From a virus: DNA of 40,049 bases. Shown here piece by piece: positions 22,237 through 30,707 of this stretch (its first letter is position 1; each line of letters starts with the position of its first letter). A program made the translations under genes and the position numbers. The stretch covers positions 1-40,049 of the IMG/VR virus record IMGVR_UViG_3300033148_003908; one strand, written 5' to 3'. The notes under the pieces are model-generated. The model saw only the letters and a program-made list of their open reading frames with translations. It ran no database searches and had not been told where the DNA came from.

Positions 22237-23071
22237 ATGTTATTTCCTTATTTGAATTTGATACACTATCGGTTGTTATATAGCCTCCACTATCATCAAC
22301 TATATAATTAAGGCTATCGTCTTGAATATAATCAACTTCTCCAACAACCTTAACATTAATTCCCTGTTTCCAATGATAATCTTCTTTATTGTTTGATATA
22401 TCTTCCGTAAACTTAACTAGTGTTGTAGGGAAATCTTTATCGTAAGTTTCTCCAAAAAACGGAAGTGCTACTAAAAAAGGAATTGTGCCAAAACTACAAT
22501 CATCTTTCCAAAACTTGTATAATTCTATTGCTTCATCATCATCAACCATGAAAACATTAAGTGTTGAGTATTCTTGTCCTGTCAATGCTCTTTTACCTAA
22601 ATATTTAGTTGTTAGTTCTCTTTTACTTTCAAATGGGTGTTCAATAGTTGGTAAAATATCAAAGTCATATATAGGGATTATTGTATCATCTATTATAAAA
22701 CTTACATTGCTTTCTATTGTGTCAGTAATTTCACTAATAACCTTAACTTTTGCAGATTGTTTCCAGTGAGTATCTTCTTTGTTGTATATAATATCTTCCA
22801 TAAACTCAATTGTAGTATTAGGAACATTTTTATCGTAAGGAACTCCAAATATTGGAATAGCTACTTCAAATGGAGTCGTTCCATAATTACAATCATCTTT
22901 CCAAAAATCATATAGTTCTTTGGCTTCGGTATTGTCTTTTATAAAAAAGTTTAAAGTTGCGTATGTTTGACCTGATATTGCGTTTCTACCTAAATATTTA
23001 GTAGTGGATTCTTGCTCACTAATAAATGGGTATTCTATTGCTGGTAAAATATCAAAGTCATATATAGGCAT
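22229..23071 (-). CDS. Tail protein with a tandem 131-residue duplication
   Basis: 280 aa. Residues 3-120 and 134-247 are two copies of one domain: IYDFDILPAIEYPF against IYDFDILPTIEHPF, YDFWKDDCNYGTTPF against YKFWKDDCSFGTIPF, and NKEDTHWKQ against NKEDYHWKQ. The third, short C-terminal segment (DSGGYITTDSVSNSNKEI) is unrelated. Similar small domains (a strand-rich start, then a LYDFW-K-D phrase) occur in minor tail proteins of siphoviruses. It probably assembles near the tail tip. The copies are clearly diverged, so the duplication is not recent. Confidence 0.68.
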   Translation of the reverse strand: MPIYDFDILPAIEYPFISEQESTTKYLGRNAISGQTYATLNFFIKDNTEAKELYDFWKDDCNYGTTPFEVAIPIFGVPYDKNVPNTTIEFMEDIIYNKEDTHWKQSAKVKVISEITDTIESNVSFIIDDTIIPIYDFDILPTIEHPFESKRELTTKYLGKRALTGQEYSTLNVFMVDDDEAIELYKFWKDDCSFGTIPFLVALPFFGETYDKDFPTTLVKFTEDISNNKEDYHWKQGINVKVVGEVDYIQDDSLNYIVDDSGGYITTDSVSNSNKEITYV

Positions 23072-25108
23072 TTATACTGTTTCCTGCACTCTCATTGTTA
23101 AAGTAGCCATTTTTCCCAAATCTCCATCTTTTACATTTGATTTTATTGCAGGACTAACTACTCTAACTCGTCTGGTAAGTGAGCTAAAAATTGTTTTCCC
23201 GTCTGCTACTGCTCCATTTGAATCACTTGCATCTATTGTAACATTTTTCCCAGCGATTGACTCATTGAAAGATACTGAATAGTCATAATTTGTTAGAGGT
23301 ATGTCCATGCTAACTTCAAAAGTTGTGACGATTGCTTTAATTGACTCTGGTATATTTCCCCATGCATCTGGTGTGTAGTTGTTAAAATCTTGAATACCAT
23401 GAGAGAAACTAAGATTAGTAAATCCAGCGTCAATAGTATTATTTAAAGTAAAATCACCTAGTTCTACATCTCCAGTCGTATTAGTTATTGTAATTTCAAC
23501 CGTTGAGCCACTTGGCATTTGTTCATCTGCGTAATAGATGACCGTTGTTGGATAAAGTGATAAAGTTCCGTTTTCGTCACGCTTACAGTCAATCGCTATT
23601 GTTTCTTCTTTGATTAGTGTTGTATCTGATAGTCTGAATTTATATGTTACGCTAGTTGCTAGAACTTTTGCAAGTGTGAAAGCATTAAACTCTTCATCTC
23701 CAGAGATTTTATATATCATAGGGCTTGATGATATAGCAGGTGTTATGTTTTGACCGTCGAATGGTTTTAGTTGGTTTACTGCTCCGATTTGAGTTAAGTT
23801 TACAAAAGGGGATGGTGTTTCTTCTGATAGCAATGATATCGAATATCTATAATTATCTATTTTTACTATATCGCTGTTGCCATATGGTGTCCATTTTTCA
23901 TATACATAGTTATCTGTTGTTTCGGAAGTATCTGTATATGAAACAACACTCACATAATCGCCTAGCCCTAGTTGACCGTATGCATTTGTTCCAGATGACC
24001 ATATTGAATTATCATTCTTATGAATGCTACTATAATAATACCCGCTATTTACAGCCATCACATTAGTAATTGCACTATTTGTAAATGTTTCTCGGCTAGT
24101 TGTATCTCCTAATCCTAATTCTCCATTTCTATTTATTCCTGATACCCATAAATTACCGTTTGTTTGTATGGCAAACACATTATGAGAGTTGTTTGATATT
24201 TCAACAATATCTGATAATCCCGTATATGTAAACGTATTAACTTCTACTACACCATTCCCTAACCCTATCGCTCCATATTTAAATATAGATAATATACTAG
24301 CACCATTTATTCCTGTTCCCCATACTGTTTTATCTGTTTTAATTATAAGGGAACTACTAAAATTACTACATGCCACATTTAGAGCAGTTATTCCTGTATC
24401 AACAAAAGAGTTTCTATTATTATTGTCACCTAAACCTAATTGACCACTCAGATTATGCCCTGTTGACCATAAAGACTCATCGTTTTTAATGATAAAAGAA
24501 AATCCCCCTCCACAAGCAATTATCTTTACTTCGCCTATGTCTGTATCAACAAAAGAATTTCTATTATTATTGTCACCTAAACCTAATTGACCACTCAGAT
24601 TATGCCCTGTTGACCATAAAGACCCATCATTTTTGATAACAAACGATGAAAGACTACCACAAGTGACAATTTTCGCCACAACTCCTGTGTTTACAAAAGT
24701 ATTTTTATTGGTATTATGTCCTAGTCCCAACTGCCCCCTATTGTTTAAACCTACTGACCACACAGTGCCATCAATTTTGGTTATAACTGTATGGCTTTCT
24801 CCAACAGAAACATAACTGACATCTTCTATTCCTGTGCTAGTGTATGAATTTCTATTAGCAGTGTCTCCTAGCCCTAATTGACCATAATCGTTTTTACCAG
24901 TAGCATAAAGTACATTATCTTTAATAATAAAAGAATGAAACCCTAAATGCGATGACGATGTTATTCTTGTTAAATTGTACTCTTGCGTATCATCAGTAAC
25001 ATTAGTATCAACTAATTCACTTCCAACTTCTTCACCTATATGTGCCATATTCCTACCCTCGCAACTTAGCAAAATAAATGCTAGAATTATTATTAATATT
25101 GTTTTCAT
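23072..25108 (-). CDS. RCC1-repeat lipoprotein with C-terminal tail-like region
   Basis: 678 aa. The N-terminus MKTILIIILAFILLSCEGRN is a lipoprotein signal with lipobox LLSC. Residues about 45-410 hold seven RCC1-type repeats (each like SLWSTGHNLSGQLGLGD), enough for one seven-bladed propeller. The final ~270 residues (LTQIGAVNQLKPFDGQNITP onward) are beta-rich and unrelated. It lies in the tail operon between tape measure and fibre genes. It could be a receptor-related or superinfection-blocking surface protein, or a tail protein whose lipobox is incidental. A TATACT box and AAAGGAC precede it. Confidence 0.72.
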   Translation of the reverse strand: MKTILIIILAFILLSCEGRNMAHIGEEVGSELVDTNVTDDTQEYNLTRITSSSHLGFHSFIIKDNVLYATGKNDYGQLGLGDTANRNSYTSTGIEDVSYVSVGESHTVITKIDGTVWSVGLNNRGQLGLGHNTNKNTFVNTGVVAKIVTCGSLSSFVIKNDGSLWSTGHNLSGQLGLGDNNNRNSFVDTDIGEVKIIACGGGFSFIIKNDESLWSTGHNLSGQLGLGDNNNRNSFVDTGITALNVACSNFSSSLIIKTDKTVWGTGINGASILSIFKYGAIGLGNGVVEVNTFTYTGLSDIVEISNNSHNVFAIQTNGNLWVSGINRNGELGLGDTTSRETFTNSAITNVMAVNSGYYYSSIHKNDNSIWSSGTNAYGQLGLGDYVSVVSYTDTSETTDNYVYEKWTPYGNSDIVKIDNYRYSISLLSEETPSPFVNLTQIGAVNQLKPFDGQNITPAISSSPMIYKISGDEEFNAFTLAKVLATSVTYKFRLSDTTLIKEETIAIDCKRDENGTLSLYPTTVIYYADEQMPSGSTVEITITNTTGDVELGDFTLNNTIDAGFTNLSFSHGIQDFNNYTPDAWGNIPESIKAIVTTFEVSMDIPLTNYDYSVSFNESIAGKNVTIDASDSNGAVADGKTIFSSLTRRVRVVSPAIKSNVKDGDLGKMATLTMRVQETV
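24395..24631 (-). repeat. Recently duplicated RCC1 repeat unit
   Basis: Within the RCC1 gene, 24395-24484 and 24542-24631 are nearly identical over about 90 bases, differing at three positions. They are offset by 147 bases, exactly 49 codons, the length of one propeller blade repeat. The other repeats in the gene are much more diverged, so this pair results from a recent duplication or gene conversion. Confidence 0.75.
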
Positions 25109-25126
25109 TAGTAGTCCTTTTATTTC

Positions 25127-25140
25127 TAAAAGTATAACTA
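25127..25140 (-). promoter_or_regulatory. Possible -10 box upstream of the RCC1 gene
   Basis: Read leftward, TTATACTTTTAG contains TATACT followed by a T-run, similar to the other leftward -10 boxes of this phage (TATACTTTTG). It sits about 25 bases before the lipoprotein start codon in the only gap of this part of the operon. No -35 is seen. Confidence 0.35.
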
Positions 25141-25149
25141 ATATTTTCT

Positions 25150-28100
25150 CTATGTACCATATACTGCATCCTGTGTAGCTGATTTTGTGGACTCTTCTAT
25201 AGCTGTTACAACTTCATCTAGCTTATTCACTACATCTTGTGTTGTTGCTTCATCGGCTTGCTGTTCAATCGCACTTATATATCTTTGAAAGTCTGGGATA
25301 AACTCTTCACGCGTTCTTGTAGTTCCTTGACTAATTTCTGCTATAGCTCTTGAACTTGATACTCTATCCTCTGGTGTGATTGCTGTACGATACAAGTTAT
25401 TTGCGTATGATAGTTTTTCTATGTCACTTAAATAGCTGAGTGAACCTAGCATTTCGGCATTTACTTGTTTTGTGATTTCAGATTGTCTATTTGCTGAATC
25501 TTCTAATCCTTCTATCATGCTCTTATTGGCTTCTAAAAACTTTAAATCTGCATCTGTTAGTCCATCTACATCATTCGCTAACACTAAAGCAAGTTTATCA
25601 AGCTCTTCAAAGCTTTCTGCTACTTTTATAGTATTGTTTGTAAAAGACTCTACCTCTACATCATAATACCTAGATCCTCTACCAAACATTCCACCACCAA
25701 AAGGATTTCTTCTTCTTTCAACTTCAATAGTCCTATTTTGAGAGATTGTATCGTTAGCCATATCAGCTAAAAGTTCGCCTTGAGTTTTAAAACTGTCTGT
25801 CCATGTTTTAAAGTTTTCAGTAGATGTTAGTACCGCTTCATCTACTAAGTTTATCGCTTCAGCTAAATCTTGATATCTAGCAAATTCTGTATCACTAAGT
25901 ATTTCAGTTGCTCTTGCTATATCCCCTGCTGATTCTGTGCCTAATTTCATAGATAGAGCGATATTGTTTAGTTCAGTTTCATATGCTTTCATAGCTTCTA
26001 CATCTATATCTGATACTAATCCTTGGATTTGTGTCATTGTTAGTGCTGATATGTCTAAAGTATCGGCTAGTGAAGATTCGATTGCAACTAATAGTTCTTC
26101 TTCTGACTCAGCTATTTGTGCATTTTTATAATCATTAACCTTACCTTCTACTTCAGCACGAGAGTCACCTCTAAACGTTTGTCCGTCATATACAGCTTTA
26201 TATCTTGTTTCGAATGCTGAAGCCCCACCCGTAAATGGTGCTAAAAGATAATCTCCAACATCGGAGCTAGTTGTCCTATATGTTGAAATATCCCCAGCGC
26301 CTGCCTTTGAATATTTAGCTATGTTTTCTTGAAGTGAAGCTATTTGATTGCTCATTGAACTACCAACATTCCCAAAAGCTTCAAGTGCTTCACTAGCTTT
26401 GTCTAAACCTTCCATAAAAGAATCAAATCGCTCATCTGCTAACTCTTGTGCTGATTTTCCATCATCTCCACCAAAAAGAGAACTAATAGCCATTATCCCA
26501 ATACCTACACCTAAACCTGCAAGTCCAGCACCTGTAATAGATTGAGCTTTAATCATTTCAGCGACATAAGCTTGTGCTACAGATTTACCAAATCCACCTG
26601 CGAAATTTGATATAACACCTTGAAGTGAACCATCAGTTATTCCAGCTTCGATACCATCAACTATTGATCCGGTCATTTGTGTTTGTAATGTTTCTGATAA
26701 CCTAGATGCTACACTATCATCATCTTCAATACTATCAGCAAAAGCTTTATTGCGTTGTTTTAAAAATATTTCGAACTGTTTTAAGTCCATTTCTGCGTTT
26801 TTATTAAATGCTGACTGCTTCCAGTTTAAGAAGTCTGCAGTAACTTTTTTATTGTAATCAATTAATTCATCAGCGTTTTGTTTTGCGAACTCTAAACCTG
26901 CTTTGTCTAAACCTGCGGTAGACGATAAATCAAATCCAGCCCCTGTCTCTATAGAATCTAAATCAACACCACTAACCTTATTAAAGATTCTATCAGATGT
27001 TGCGACTACTTCTTTTTCAATAGCTAAGTATGACTTTTTAGCATCGTCAAATAAACCTTTATAATAATCTCCGTATTGAGTGCCACTAGTTCTTAGATAA
27101 GCCTTTTCAAGTCCTTCCATTTTATCAAAAGCTGTCACTAGATTTTTAATAGAAGTTTCGTATTTTCTATCTGCTAATATACCCTCACCAGTAAAACCTT
27201 TTGAATTTTTATCCACTTGGTCTTGATATTTTTTTGCTGCATCCTCTGCATTTACCCAAGCATCTGCTATTAAGTATATTGCTGTTGCTATGGCTACATA
27301 TGGTAATGCTTTAGTTGCTAATGTAAGTGCTTTAGTAGATACAGTTGTTAATAAAATAGCTCTATTTACTGCACCATAAGAACCGCCCATTAGTATATTA
27401 GCTGATGTTGCTAGTGCCGATGCAGTTGTATATCCTTTAACTGCTATAGTCATAGATGCTATGGTTATAGCTGCTACTTTTATTTGTTTTGTGGTTTCTT
27501 CGATATTTTCTGGAGTCATCTCATCCATAGATTTAGATATATCACTGATACTTTCAGCTATATATCTACTTGCCCCTGTTATTTCATCCAATGAGCCTAC
27601 TATCTTTAATGACGAGTTTTTAAATTTAGTTTGTGATTGATCTACTGTTAAGTTTACTTTTTTAAACTCTGTCTCTACTGATTCACTTTGTGATTTTAAA
27701 GCATCTATAATTATTTGAGTTGATAGCTTCCCATCTTCTGCATGTTTTTTAAATGCTTTACTTGAAAGATTAGTACCCTCTAATAGTGCTTGATAGAGTC
27801 TTGGCGCTTGTTCACGGATTGAAGCGAGCTCTTGTCCTACTGCTTGAAAATCTGCACTAAAAGCCTGTCCTAGCTGGATAATAGCAGCATTCATCGACTG
27901 AGCGGTACCACCACTAATAACCATAGCTTTGTTGATTGTCTCAGTTAATCCGATAATCTCTGTTTGTGATGTTGCGTAATCTCTTGTGCTTCTAGTAATA
28001 CGCTCAAATAAATCAACCGTACCTGAGAAACCAACTCTTGCTTCTTGCGATATATCAAAAAGTTCTTTTTGTGCTTTTGTTAATTCTTCTGTAGACTTAG

Positions 28101-28332
28101 TTGCTAATTTTAATCTTGTATCTATAAGCGTCATAGTATCGGCTTGTTTGACTAAATTACCAACTAAATCTATAGCGTTTAAACCTATATATGCAGCGGT
28201 TATTGTCTTAATCGCTGTTGTCATAATTCTAGCAGATTTGTGTACTGTGGTCTCTGCTCGTTTAAAACCTTTTGTTAATTGAGAAGTATCTGATTTGATA
28301 TTAACAACGATATCTCCGAGTGTCATAGCCAT
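25150..28332 (-). CDS. Tail tape measure protein
   Basis: 1060 aa from the ATG at 28332, which has TAGGAG upstream; an earlier in-frame start at 28359 lacks this. The N-terminus (MAMTLGDIVVNIKSDTSQL, KGFKRAETTVHKSARIM) and the region QTEIIGLTETINKAMVISGG, then AFSADFQAVGQELASIREQA, PRLYQALLEG match siphovirus tape measure proteins. A hydrophobic segment lies near 600-640 (LAGLGVGIGIMAISSLFGG). Length sets the tail: about 1060 residues predicts very roughly a 150-160 nm tail, using the known rule of about 0.15 nm per residue. Confidence 0.92.
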   Translation of the reverse strand: MAMTLGDIVVNIKSDTSQLTKGFKRAETTVHKSARIMTTAIKTITAAYIGLNAIDLVGNLVKQADTMTLIDTRLKLATKSTEELTKAQKELFDISQEARVGFSGTVDLFERITRSTRDYATSQTEIIGLTETINKAMVISGGTAQSMNAAIIQLGQAFSADFQAVGQELASIREQAPRLYQALLEGTNLSSKAFKKHAEDGKLSTQIIIDALKSQSESVETEFKKVNLTVDQSQTKFKNSSLKIVGSLDEITGASRYIAESISDISKSMDEMTPENIEETTKQIKVAAITIASMTIAVKGYTTASALATSANILMGGSYGAVNRAILLTTVSTKALTLATKALPYVAIATAIYLIADAWVNAEDAAKKYQDQVDKNSKGFTGEGILADRKYETSIKNLVTAFDKMEGLEKAYLRTSGTQYGDYYKGLFDDAKKSYLAIEKEVVATSDRIFNKVSGVDLDSIETGAGFDLSSTAGLDKAGLEFAKQNADELIDYNKKVTADFLNWKQSAFNKNAEMDLKQFEIFLKQRNKAFADSIEDDDSVASRLSETLQTQMTGSIVDGIEAGITDGSLQGVISNFAGGFGKSVAQAYVAEMIKAQSITGAGLAGLGVGIGIMAISSLFGGDDGKSAQELADERFDSFMEGLDKASEALEAFGNVGSSMSNQIASLQENIAKYSKAGAGDISTYRTTSSDVGDYLLAPFTGGASAFETRYKAVYDGQTFRGDSRAEVEGKVNDYKNAQIAESEEELLVAIESSLADTLDISALTMTQIQGLVSDIDVEAMKAYETELNNIALSMKLGTESAGDIARATEILSDTEFARYQDLAEAINLVDEAVLTSTENFKTWTDSFKTQGELLADMANDTISQNRTIEVERRRNPFGGGMFGRGSRYYDVEVESFTNNTIKVAESFEELDKLALVLANDVDGLTDADLKFLEANKSMIEGLEDSANRQSEITKQVNAEMLGSLSYLSDIEKLSYANNLYRTAITPEDRVSSSRAIAEISQGTTRTREEFIPDFQRYISAIEQQADEATTQDVVNKLDEVVTAIEESTKSATQDAVYGT

Positions 28333-28342
28333 CTTAAATCTC

Positions 28343-28624
28343 CTATTGTTTTTTAGCAAAAGGCATAAACATTGCCTTGATTTTATCTTGTAAGTCTTTT
28401 TGACTTAACTCTTTTTTCTCTATTTTTCTAATCATATAATCGCTATGTTTTAGTTTTGACTTTCCAAAACCTGCAACCATAGTACATATTGTTGCTAACT
28501 GAATTTCTAATCTATCAGCCATAAAAGGTTCTTCATTGTAGTAATCATACCACTCATAAAGCTCTCTAATACTCATAGTGTTTTCAAGCTCTGTAACAGT
28601 TCTATAATTTAACTGCTGAACCAA
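28343..28624 (-). CDS. Tail assembly protein T-like, reached by frameshift
   Basis: About 90 aa after the junction. TMSIRELYEWYDYYNEEPFM, then DRLEIQLATICTMVAGFGKS resemble the DUF4035/tail assembly T proteins (REL.EW..YY..EPFG). The frame opens with a TTG at 28624, and no Shine-Dalgarno sits at the right distance. The frame is in phase with the upstream chaperone after a -1 shift. It is therefore best seen as the T part of a GT fusion rather than an independent gene. Confidence 0.72.
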   Translation of the reverse strand: MVQQLNYRTVTELENTMSIRELYEWYDYYNEEPFMADRLEIQLATICTMVAGFGKSKLKHSDYMIRKIEKKELSQKDLQDKIKAMFMPFAKKQ

Positions 28625-29052
28625 TTTAAAGAGGAATTTTCGCTCCTCCTTTACTTTTTTTCTTCAGTTACCTCATCTTCTTTAACTTGTTTTTTTGCTA
28701 ACTCTACTATTTTTGCATGATAATGTTTTTTTTCTTTTGCTGTCATGCCTATAGTTGGTATTTTTGTAAAGATTTCATTCATTATTGCTTTTCCAATACC
28801 ACCAATAGTTTCAAATTCTTTCGGTGTAAAAAATGATGGCTCTACCATTACAGACTTACAAGCATATACCACACACTTTTCAAATCCATCTTCACTTTTT
28901 AATATTTCATTGTACTCTTTGTTTTCGGTGATATTCATTTCTTTTAATAGAAATTCTTTATCTTTAAAGTTTGTGTTTTTTAAACAATCTAACTTTACTG
29001 ATTCAGTTCTTACAGTTGATAGACTTAGTAAATCTTTTTTTGTCATATTCAT
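28343..29052 (-). CDS. Predicted G-T frameshift fusion (tail chaperone)
   Basis: A -1 shift at A-AAA-AAG (28660-28654) joins the G protein to the T frame, giving about 236 aa. The heptamer ends one base before the G stop codon. Five bases later a hairpin follows: GAGGA/TCCTC with an 8-base loop (28648-28631), extendable by AAA/TTT with one bulge. Lambda-like phages make G and GT in a fixed ratio this way to load the tape measure. The structure here has every component needed. Confidence 0.7.
28651..29052 (-). CDS. Tail assembly chaperone G-like
   Basis: 133 aa. A helical protein (MNMTKKDLLSLSTVRTESVK start, AKEKKHYHAKIVELAKKQVK near the end) placed between the tail tube gene and the tape measure, where lambda G lies. 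The product ends in TEEKK, just beyond a slippery AAAAAAG heptamer. AAGGAAA lies five bases before the start codon. It should bind the tape measure during tail assembly. The family assignment rests on position and the frameshift arrangement. Confidence 0.72.
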   Translation of the reverse strand: MNMTKKDLLSLSTVRTESVKLDCLKNTNFKDKEFLLKEMNITENKEYNEILKSEDGFEKCVVYACKSVMVEPSFFTPKEFETIGGIGKAIMNEIFTKIPTIGMTAKEKKHYHAKIVELAKKQVKEDEVTEEKK

Positions 29053-29099
29053 AGTTTTTCCTTATAGTTTTTGTTTATAGTTTTTGTTTATAGTTTTTG
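29048..29099 (-). repeat. 13-bp tandem repeat over the G start region
   Basis: Read on the leftward strand, CAAAAACTATAAA occurs twice, then CAAAAACTATAAG, then GAAAAACTATGAA, which contains the start codon. The unit is 13 bases. The start site itself seems to have been expanded upstream, giving an A-rich leader. It may tune translation of the chaperone relative to the upstream tail tube gene. Confidence 0.6.
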
Positions 29100-29104
29100 T
29101 CGAG

Positions 29105-29128
29105 GGTGGGAACTATTAAAAACCCACC
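29105..29128 (-). terminator. Stem-loop between tail tube and chaperone genes
   Basis: GGTGGG (29105-29110) and CCCACC (29123-29128) form a perfect 6-bp GC-rich stem with a 12-base loop, just after the tail tube stop codon. On the leftward transcript no U-run follows the stem, so it is more likely an attenuator or mRNA stabiliser that lowers expression of downstream genes than a full terminator. Confidence 0.5.
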
Positions 29129-29134
29129 TTGATA

Positions 29135-29617
29135 TTATGTAGCTAGTGTCATCACTGGTAAGCTAGATATTTCAACTGTTGAGTTATAAAGAACCGCTGC
29201 ATCTTTAGCAAGTGGGATAGTAACTCCTGATGGGAATATTTCATATATTATATATGTTGGATTACCAGTTGTTGGAGTAATTTGATCGTCAAGTTCGATA
29301 ATAAGCTGTCGTCTTTCCTTATCATCCCAAGCTGCGATTAAATCTTGTTGACCTGCTGCATCTGCCGCATTAAATAGTGTTGATAATTCTTGATTTCCAA
29401 GACTTACCGAACCTGCTGATTTGCTAACTTCATCAGAACTAATACAGCTATACTCTTGTACTGCTCTTGTCATTGATATATCTCCAATTGCCTGGAGACA
29501 TCCTATCTGTTTACCGCCACTTATTGCTGTTGCAATTGCTGCTGCATCTGATACATCTACACCTACTGCTACTAAATAGAGTTTTGTACCTTGTACATCT
29601 GTTTTTGGTAATGCCAT
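29135..29617 (-). CDS. Major tail tube protein
   Basis: 160 aa. The start ALPKTDVQGTKLYLVAVG, then GDISMTRAVQEYSCISSDEV and SGVTIPLAKDAAVLYNSTVE, read like HK97-type major tail proteins, in which a beta-rich tube domain carries D-I-x-x-x-R-x-x-x-E-Y-x-C (tail tube fold). The position between the tail completion gene and the chaperone pair supports this. A GC-rich stem-loop just downstream suggests differential expression. The ribosome binding site is AAAGGAT. Confidence 0.85.
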   Translation of the reverse strand: MALPKTDVQGTKLYLVAVGVDVSDAAAIATAISGGKQIGCLQAIGDISMTRAVQEYSCISSDEVSKSAGSVSLGNQELSTLFNAADAAGQQDLIAAWDDKERRQLIIELDDQITPTTGNPTYIIYEIFPSGVTIPLAKDAAVLYNSTVEISSLPVMTLAT

Positions 29618-29621
29618 GATT

Positions 29622-29978
29622 TTATCCTTTTAATTTAAAATCTATTAACTGTCTATAAAGTTTTGTATCTGGTTCGTAGTCATCCATGTTGCTTATGCTA
29701 TTTGATGATTTAAAACCTATTAACGCACTTAGTACAGCTTCTTTTATCGCCTTGACTTCTGAATATTTTGTACTCCATACATCAAGTTGAAACCTAGTAT
29801 CGTTTTGATACACTTCACCACCCATACATTGATTACTATTGTCATTTACGACTTGATAAGTAATATAAGGGTTAATGACATTTTGAGGTGCCATAAGTGG
29901 ATATATTCTCGTGCCAACTAAAGCACTAACTCCACTATCGTTTTTTAAATGAGCTACTAAATCAGATTCAATACTCAT
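29622..29978 (-). CDS. Tail terminator/completion protein (DUF3168-like)
   Basis: 118 aa. SIESDLVAHLKNDSGVSALV, then GTRIYPLMAPQNVINPYITY and RFQLDVWSTKYSEVKAIKEA match the DUF3168 tail completion family: L..D......RiyP...p.....PyitY......... ...d.ws..y..v. These form a ring closing the tail tube toward the head. It overlaps the upstream gp10-like gene by 4 nt and follows the standard HK97-like order. Confidence 0.85.
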   Translation of the reverse strand: MSIESDLVAHLKNDSGVSALVGTRIYPLMAPQNVINPYITYQVVNDNSNQCMGGEVYQNDTRFQLDVWSTKYSEVKAIKEAVLSALIGFKSSNSISNMDDYEPDTKLYRQLIDFKLKG

Positions 29979-30388
29979 CTTTTAGCCTTTGCTACTTCTT
30001 TTGGAAGTCTAACTTTTATGTATTCTTTTTCAGCTTGTAGAACTTCATCTACTTTGTTTTCTGCTGCTGGTCTTAAAAATGGATGTGCAATCATCTTTGA
30101 AGTACCTAGCTCTACAAACCGACCATAAAAAGGATCAAATTTTCCACCCTTTCTAGGGCTTACGGAAAAAACAACTTCACCTTTTTTTGATTTTCGCTTA
30201 ACTGAACCGATACTTTTTTTTACACCGCCAAATCTAACTGGAACTAATCTTTTAGCTTCATCCGATACAACTTTAGCCCCTGCTCTTGTAGCTCCCACCA
30301 TCACATTTTTTTGAATGTTAATAGGCAATTTCCCAAGTGCTTTTAAAAGCTGTTTTGCGTTGATTTCAGATGTTATGCCATTAGCCAT
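29975..30388 (-). CDS. Head-tail joining protein, HK97 gp10 family
   Basis: 137 aa. It shows KQLLKALGKLPINIQKNVM, GATRAGAKVVSDEAKRLVPV, then YGRFVELGTSKMIAHPFLRP, the conserved helix and the F-x-E-x-GT......PFLRPA box of HK97 gp10 proteins, which sit between connector and tail tube. It is basic throughout. It overlaps the head-tail adaptor gene by 8 nt. Confidence 0.9.
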   Translation of the reverse strand: MANGITSEINAKQLLKALGKLPINIQKNVMVGATRAGAKVVSDEAKRLVPVRFGGVKKSIGSVKRKSKKGEVVFSVSPRKGGKFDPFYGRFVELGTSKMIAHPFLRPAAENKVDEVLQAEKEYIKVRLPKEVAKAKR

Positions 30389-30707
30389 TGTTATCTTCCC
30401 ATGCTAAAGTTTCAATCACTTTAAAACGCTCACTAATATTTCTCGGATTCATAAAATTAAAATGTCTATCATTCCAAACTAAACGCATTGAAGCATTTAC
30501 TCCTGGTATGTATCTAAATCTAATCTTATGAGTAGTCTTTGAAAAATCAGTATTTGATAAAAAAGATTCTTTTCCGCTTATAGGTGTAATCGAACACCAA
30601 ACATCTTTGAACTTTTCATACTCACCCTCTTCAATTTCACCATACTCATTAGTAGTTGTTCCTACTTTTTGAATAACAGCTTTATTTCTTAGGATTCCAG
30701 CTCTCAT
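30381..30707 (-). CDS. Head-tail adaptor (SPP1 gp16/HK97 stopper family)
   Basis: 108 aa. MRAGILRNKAVIQKVGTTTN, YGEIEEGEYEKFKDVWCSIT, PISGKE and IRFRYIPGVNASMRLVWNDR, HFNF match the phage head-tail joining family: G.lr.rI.i......D..G.....W.....vwa.i.p..G.E. These act as the stopper below the connector. It overlaps the connector gene by 4 nt. One of the most secure assignments here. Confidence 0.9.
   Translation of the reverse strand: MRAGILRNKAVIQKVGTTTNEYGEIEEGEYEKFKDVWCSITPISGKESFLSNTDFSKTTHKIRFRYIPGVNASMRLVWNDRHFNFMNPRNISERFKVIETLAWEDNNG

Noticed and set aside
24395-24631. CRISPR-like repeats
   Set aside because: The repeats are in-frame RCC1 codons, too long and without unique spacers.
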